Shown here: positions 58,501 through 64,000 of the stretch, in pieces
Position numbering within the stretch: the first letter of the stretch is position 1
Layout of the letters: every line of letters starts with the position of its first letter
Source: Pilaira anomala
Lineage: Eukaryota > Mucoromycota > Mucoromycetes > Mucorales > Mucoraceae
Length of the DNA stretch: 64,000 nucleotides
NCBI GenBank assembly: GCA_025716855.1
Contig: JAIXMQ010000017.1
Location: 496,001 to 560,000, forward strand
Reading direction: 5' to 3'
Notes under the pieces: model-generated
The model's input: only the letters and a program-made list of their open reading frames with translations
Told to the model about the DNA's origin: nothing
Databases searched by the model: none
Position numbers and translations under genes: made by a program

Positions 58501-59990
58501 AAAATCATTATGGTTGGATTGTATGGAAGATTGCATGTTTAATTCGATCTTATAATCAGTTTACTGAACAATGGAAATCACAAACTGTGTTAAACCAATT
58601 ACTGTATCGATACGAACGTGAGATTAATAATGGAAATCGACCAGTATTAAGAAAGATTTTAGAAAAAGATGATTTACCTATGAAGCATATGATTTTAATG
58701 ATTTCTGATATTATTGAAATTAAATCTGCAGCAGTCCAAAACAACACATCTTCCAAGTATCGACTTCAATTATCAGATGGCTGGTATCAAGTACCTGCAT
58801 GCATTGATTTGAGAATGGAAAAAGCCATTACGAAAAAGAAGCTGAAGATTGGATCAAAGCTTTCTATTTGTGGTGCATCTATTATTGGAGGTAAAGAAGG
58901 TATCAATCCATTAGAAAACATAGACAATAGTACCATGTTATCCATTACAACCAACGGTAGTTTGCCTGCACGTTGGGATACAAAACTAGGTTATCATCCA
59001 AGAAGAATGATTATCCGAAAGCTTCCCTCTATTTTCTTTGACGGTGGTATAGTATCAGCTATTGATATCGTTGTATGTAGAAAGTTTCCCATCTTGTATA
59101 GTGAGACGTTATCGAACGGGATGATGGTGACACGAAACGCTAAGGAAGAAGAAGAAGCAAGACGAGAAGCACTTGGGTATGATATTTACGGAGTTCGACA
59201 GCAACAATCGAGCAGTAATAAAAAAGAAACGGCTATTGAACGACGTGTATCTGGATATTTCAAGATTCGTATCTGCGATCACATTTCAGAAGCAGAACAA
59301 CCATGGGCAACACTTTTATTATCTAATGCGAATGAATTGAATCATATGGATATCTCGGAAGGATACCGTTATAAAATCTTTTTTGTTGTACCTTATCATC
59401 CTAAAAATAAGAAATACCCTGGTTTGGACCTGAAAACAACTCGTGTCACACGTTGGGAACCTGCTCCCACTCTCAATTCATTAAACTCTTATAAATCTCG
59501 ATTTTTGACAAAGTGTGATGGCTTTCATTTACAAGATCTTAGTACTGATTTCGATCTGGTTGTGCTTGTGCTGCGTAAGTTTATTTTAGTTGTCATTTAT
59601 ATCAATAAACTAAATGATATGTAATATATATATATATATAGAAACTGGACCTGCTACATTAGAAGTTGTAAATGGTAGAAAATTATACAAGCAAACGTTG
59701 ATTGTAACAGACGAAAGTTCAAGTATATGTCGAATTAACTTTCGATTGCCAATTCATCCATTCTCAAATATTAAGGGACAAGTGCTTGGTCTATTGAATT
59801 TACGATACGAGATGTATGACACTAAATTCGATATCACTTGTTTGAAAGCAACAGATGAATCTGAATCTATGTCTAAAATTTCTTCGGCCCCTGAGTATAT
59901 CCAGAAAGGTATAATTCATTTAAAGCAATGGGTACAAAATCATCCTGATACAGTTCAAGAAATGTATAAACGTCTTCAAAATATTGTTCA

Positions 59991-59994
<4 letters not shown>
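55550..59994 (+). CDS. BRCA2: BRCA2 homologue with BRC repeats and DNA-binding domain
   Basis: Exons 55550-55660, 55730-55913, 55970-58159, 58228-58306, 58364-59574 and 59642-59994, 1375 residues; every junction keeps frame. Intron 2 contains a TACTAAC branch site. The N-terminal half carries BRC-like repeats (consensus FxTAxGK...A..LF): residues 185 (FTTARGFALPPP), 422 (degenerate FMTTSETKSKE), 467 (FMTASGTKLKEPSAEALQKA), 509 (FQTGNHKKSFEISSQAKRRA), 610 (FVTAAGNKLKEPSAESVQKA) and 652 (FQMGNSKKSFDISSQAQRKA). The C-terminal half has the BRCA2 helical domain (GNWGPKEARNDLIKAG) and OB folds (ELSDGWYQ-like QLSDGWYQVPA, LGYHPRR). A short acidic helix (AKEEEEARREALG) sits where OB2 carries its tower. 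BRC repeats bind Rad51; the C-domain binds ssDNA and Dss1. Closest described fungal relative is Ustilago Brh2. Confidence 0.94.

Positions 59995-60026
<32 letters not shown>
59995..60026. repeat. (TC)16 microsatellite
   Basis: Directly follows the BRCA2 stop codon; a pure TC repeat in the 3' UTR. Confidence 0.95.
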
Positions 60027-60033
<7 letters not shown>

Positions 60034-60898
60034 ATATTTCATAATTAAGTTGTAAATATATAAACTCATTATTCCTTAAATGTACAATTTAAATTTGATG
60101 AGAAAATACCTTTTCTCACACTGTAAAGAATTCTCGTAATCAACATGTTATACAATAAAATGCCTATTTGCTATAAAAGGGAAGAATTGTTTTTTTCCGC
60201 CGATTCACAAAAGTCAGATGTCAATTTATCTAAACTTAAATGCCTGAAAGAGTAAGTGATATTTAACTATAAAGTATTTACTTTCTTTACATACACACAC
60301 TGCTACGTTAAAGTCTCTAGAGTAATAAATTATTAATTGATTGTTTTCAGAATATCTTTTGATTAAATCACTTTACAAAAGAAGAAGGTATTGTTTTCTC
60401 GTTAGAAAAAAGGGATTTAAAGAGAAAAGAATCTGGGGTAAAATGTAAACTACTTAGTACACAATTGAATTATATAAGAATCGGCGACAGTAAAAGTCAG
60501 AAAGATTATAATATGTATATATATAAACTTTCCACTTGAAAATGAAAAGGTTGCCGAAACAGACCGAAAAAAGAATAAATCTTATTGTTTTCTCTTTAAA
60601 CGTGTATTTATGCTTATGATCAAGAAACCATGCGTGCGATAAAATGAATAAGTACCACCTAATTGACTGAGAATGAAAAGAGCTTATTAAGCTTCAACTT
60701 ATTGGATAAAGAGAGTGAAATATACATCATTTACGCTTTAAACAGTATAATTTATTTAATTGATATTCCGTAAAAACCTATAAAATCGCTTTTTATTTTA
60801 TTTTATTCTCCCCTTTTTTTTTTTTTCCTTTACTTTTTTTTCTTTTCTTGTACTAAAAAAAAACCAAAACACACCCCCACCTTTTTCTAAAAAAAATC
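60027..60898. promoter_or_regulatory. Catalase upstream region with one CCCCT stress-type element
   Basis: About 870 bp. A CCCCT word at 60810-60814 matches the stress response element bound by Msn2/4-type factors in yeast, within a long pyrimidine tract before the catalase ATG. One 5-bp match is expected by chance, so it is only suggestive. Confidence 0.25.
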
Positions 60899-62805
60899 AT
60901 GTCCAAGAACGTTTTGACTACCTCTAACGGTAACCCTGTTGAAAACAACCAAACCTCTCAAACTGCTGGTCGGTGGGGACCTGTGTAAGTTTCAGTATAC
61001 TCTCACGCGTATTATATATATATATATATATTAACCTTTCTTTACTTTTAAAAGCCTTCTCCAAGATTTTCATTTAATTGATAAGCTTGGTAAGTAGTTG
61101 AAAAAAATCCTGCGAATAATATGGATTTCTATCTTTTTTTTCTTGTACTACTACAAAAACTATTTTGAGACAATGTATGCTGACTCGTATTATTTTAGCT
61201 CACTTTGACAGAGAACGTATTCCTGAACGTGTTGTTCACGCTAAGGGTGCTGGTGCTCATGGTGTCTTTGGTATGTTTTAGAATTATGTAATAAAATTAT
61301 AAAATTTCTAACTTGATATTTATAGAGGTCACTCATGATATCACTCACCTCTCCAAGGCCAAGTTCTTGAGCCATATTGGTAAGAAGACACCTGTATTCA
61401 CTCGTTTCTCTACAGTTGGTGGTGAGAAGGGTAGCGCTGATACTGCTCGTGATCCTCGTGGTTTTGCTGTCAAGTTCTATACTGAAGAAGGTATAGTTTT
61501 TTTTTTAAAAAAAAAATGTATTTATGTGTGTGTGTATTCAAACGATTTTTTTTTAAAAAAAAAATAGGTAACTGGGATATGGTTGGTAACAACACACCCG
61601 TTTTCTTCATTCGTGATCCTTCTAAGTTCCCTGGTAAGTAGAAAAAGAGAGTTTCTTATAAACGCTCCATCAAATGACTTACATTATTCCAGACTTCATT
61701 CACACTCAAAAGAGAAACCCTCAAACCAACTGTGGTGATCCTGATGCCTTCTGGGATTTCCTCTCACTTGTACCTGAATCTATTCACCAAGTTTCTATTC
61801 TTTTCTCTAACCGTGGTACACCCGATGGTTACCGTCACATCAACGGTTACTCTTCTCATACCTTAAAGTTAGTTGCAGAAGATGGTAGCTTCAAGTACGT
61901 CAAGTGGCATTTCAAGACTGATCAGGGTATCAAGAACTTCACTGCTGCTGAAGCTGGTAAACTTGCTAGTGAAGATCCTGATTATTCTACTCGTGATCTC
62001 TTTGGTGCTATTGAACGTGGTGAGTTCCCCTCTTGGTCTGTTTACGTTCAAGTCATGAACCCTGAAGATGCTACCAAGTATCGTTTCAATCCCTTTGATG
62101 TTACTAAGATTTGGTCTCACAAGGTATTTTTTTTTTTTTTTTGGGGAGGAATATACATATATGCAAACAAGTTTTTCTCATCACATGCTAAAAATATTTA
62201 TTTAGGATTATCCTCTTCAACCTGTTGGTAGAATGACTTTAAACCGTAATCCCGAGAACTACTTTGCAGAAACTGAACAAGCCGCATTCACACCTTCTCA
62301 TACAGTTCCTGGTATTGATATTTCTGCCGATCGTATGTTACAAGGTCGTCTTTTCAGTTACCCCGATACCCATCGTCATCGTCTCGGACCTAATTACTCA
62401 CAAATTCCTATTAATCAACCTCACTCTCGCGTTGCAAACTATCAACGTGATGGTGTTATGGCAGTCTTGGGCAACGGTGGATCTGGACCTAACTATGAGC
62501 CCAACTCATTCGGTGGACCTGCAGCTACCGGCATCAATGCAACCACTTTCACTGCTGAAGAAATTCATGGTGCTACTGGTCGTCATACTTATCAATTGAC
62601 TGATGATGATTTCGTTCAAGCCGGTGATTTGTATCGTTTATTGTCTGCTGAAGAAAAGACACATTTGGTAAACAACATTTCTGGTCACTTGAAGAACGCT
62701 AAACAACATATTCAAGAACGTCAAATTGCTCACTTTAAGCGTGCTGATCAAGAGTATGGTCAACGTATTCAAGAAACTATCTTGACTCTTAGATCCAAGG
62801 CTTAA
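60899..62805 (+). CDS. Monofunctional haem catalase, small-subunit type
   Basis: Exons 60899-60984, 61055-61089, 61199-61270, 61326-61490, 61568-61633, 61693-62123 and 62206-62805, 484 residues, the usual size of small-subunit (clade 3) catalases. The proximal site is complete: catalytic His54 ([13 protein letters not shown]), the active-site Asn in [12 protein letters not shown], and haem-ligand Tyr337 in [23 protein letters not shown]-type residues are suggested by the region [20 protein letters not shown]. It dismutes hydrogen peroxide to water and oxygen. The C-terminus is RSKA; a canonical peroxisomal signal would be SKL, so peroxisomal import is uncertain. Seven exons with one 109-nt intron (61090-61198). 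Confidence 0.96.
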
Positions 62806-63444
62806 TTTTTATCTCCCTCTTTTTTACCTCTCACACACACAAAAAAAAAATGTTTTGATATCCTTATTAGCTTACATAAAGCTTTTTTTATTTAAAAATG
62901 GTTTTTTTTTTTTTAAAAAAAAAAAATAAAAAAAAACATTTGTTTCAATGTATATATACAGTTTAACTGCTATAAAAAAAAAGAGAGACAGAGCTCCTTT
63001 AAACACATTTATTTACGAGAAATATAGAATCGGGCCACCCGGGAAAAAAAGAGTATATAGTTAGAACTTGACAGTAACATTATTTTTATGCCGTGTGAAC
63101 TTTTTTTTTTTTTTTAAATAGGCGCAAAAATATACATCTTTTTTGATCTGGTTACACATTCAAAGAGTATAATAATTAAGTATTAGCATGCAACTGGGGG
63201 GTTTTTTTTTATTATATTGGTTAGTATTTTACAAGTGAATACAGAGCTACTGAGTGAAAGAAAAAAAAAAAAAGAAAAAGAAAAAGAAAAAAGAGGATAA
63301 TGTGTATAAGAGTTTTTTTTGAAAAGGGTTTAAGAAAAAAAAAAAAAAAAAAAAAAAAGGAAAAAAAAAGACTGGCATGTGTGTATTTTTTGTGTTTATA
63401 TGTGCGTGCGTGTGTGTGTGTGTGTGTGTGGAGATTTGATAATT
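62806..63444. other. Convergent spacer with A/T tracts
   Basis: A and T runs, including A24 at 63335-63358, and a TG microsatellite (63407-63430) near the end of the LARP1-like gene. No gene found. Confidence 0.6.
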
Positions 63445-64000
63445 TTAATGTTTTACAGAGGAACCAATCGCACTACCATGTCTAGGTTTCTATGATAAAA
63501 AAAGAGTTAGCAAAAAAAAAAAAAAAATACAGATAGCTAGAAACTATATATAAATCTACAAAACTTACAGAGTGATGAGGTACATTATAATGAGCACCCT
63601 CCACTTTTTTGGGAGCTTCAGCATGTCTAAAATCCTTAATACTCTTGTATTCTTCAAGCAAATGTTGCATACGTTGAGTAAAGACCAACTTGTTCTTTTT
63701 ATCCTTTCTATAAAAATTAAAGGCCCAGAACTTTTCTAAACCATACAATTGACCATGATCATAATCATTCATTGTTAATTCCTCAAAGTCTTGAAACATA
63801 TCTTTACGGAATCTTCTTTCAAGGCCATAAGAATAGAATCGGAAGAGACATTCAAGACCATACCTATAATTATGATTGGCGTCCTCTACAGCTAATCTCT
63901 TGAATTCATTATACATGCGTTTATTTGAGTGATCACGTAAGAAATGAGACCAGAATCGGAACAAGGTATTCATCTCTTGTGATTGACCTACACCTAATTG
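63445..64000 (-). CDS. LARP1-type protein, C-terminal DM15 region (partial)
   Basis: Partial gene: exon from beyond 64000 to 63569, then 63489-63445 (intron 63490-63568). The last exon gives [16 protein letters not shown]15-box repeats are clear: [20 protein letters not shown], then [20 protein letters not shown] and [20 protein letters not shown]. These FxFW...YGLExLFRFYxxGLE units define the LARP1/Slf1 DM15 region, which binds the 5' cap and TOP motif of ribosomal-protein mRNAs in animals. The La motif would lie outside the window to the right. Whether it binds cap in this organism is an inference. The reading frame is open across the window edge ([14 protein letters not shown]). Confidence 0.9.

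Overview
The window looks like nuclear DNA of an early-diverging filamentous fungus, most likely Mucoromycota/Mucorales. It is very AT-rich, with long A and T tracts. Genes are cut by many short introns (mostly 50-80 nt) with GTAAG/GTAAA donors and a clear TACTAAC branch site in one intron. Highly expressed genes (RPS18, RPLP1, catalase) prefer C-ending codons over a strongly AT-rich background. The gene content fits: a full BRCA2 homologue (absent from yeasts), a Medusa (MedA)-type regulator, a fungal DASH subunit, an Sst2/FlbA-type RGS protein and debris of an HSPA12-like Hsp70. No species name can be given from the sequence alone.

Bases 1-16,800 are gene-poor and full of debris: a coiled-coil/poly-Q reading frame at the left edge, a broken Sel1-repeat gene, a frameshifted multi-exon pseudogene interrupted by a direct repeat of about 300 bp, the intact RGS gene (6072-8273), one acidic orphan protein, and an eroded HSPA12-like Hsp70 gene near 12.1-13.3 kb. 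From 16.8 to 30 kb follow a CAMK-like kinase, a pRiA4b-Orf3-like protein, a DUF4112 membrane protein, an unknown coiled-coil protein, an F-box protein, a Gep3/YqeH-type mitochondrial GTPase and a Myb/SANT-like protein. The stretch 30-32.6 kb is empty apart from a Tc1/mariner scrap.

From 32.7 kb to the right edge the window is a normal housekeeping region: MedA-like regulator, an mRNA-export RRM protein with a UAP56-binding motif, ArfGAP, a broken F-box/LRR-like gene, DASH Hsk3, RPS18, a short Nup155, RPLP1, Cox23, Utp12/WDR3, the mitochondrial S-adenosylmethionine carrier, a TCAIM/DUF4460 protein, BRCA2, catalase, and the C-terminal end of a LARP1-type protein running off the right edge. There are no operons; genes are independent, in divergent (Cox23/Utp12, TCAIM-like/BRCA2, RRM/ArfGAP) or convergent (RPS18/Nup155, kinase/pRiA4b-like, RPLP1/Cox23) pairs. 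Related functions are ribosome production and translation (RPS18, RPLP1, Utp12, LARP1), mitochondria (Gep3, Cox23, SAM carrier, TCAIM-like), nuclear transport (Nup155, mRNA-export protein) and genome maintenance (BRCA2, Hsk3).

Exon borders were worked out by hand from frame continuity, splice consensus and remembered protein families. No search was run. The most notable points are the BRCA2 homologue with paired BRC repeats, the apparently C-terminally short Nup155, one-codon and seven-base first exons, and the graded series of gene and transposon relics.
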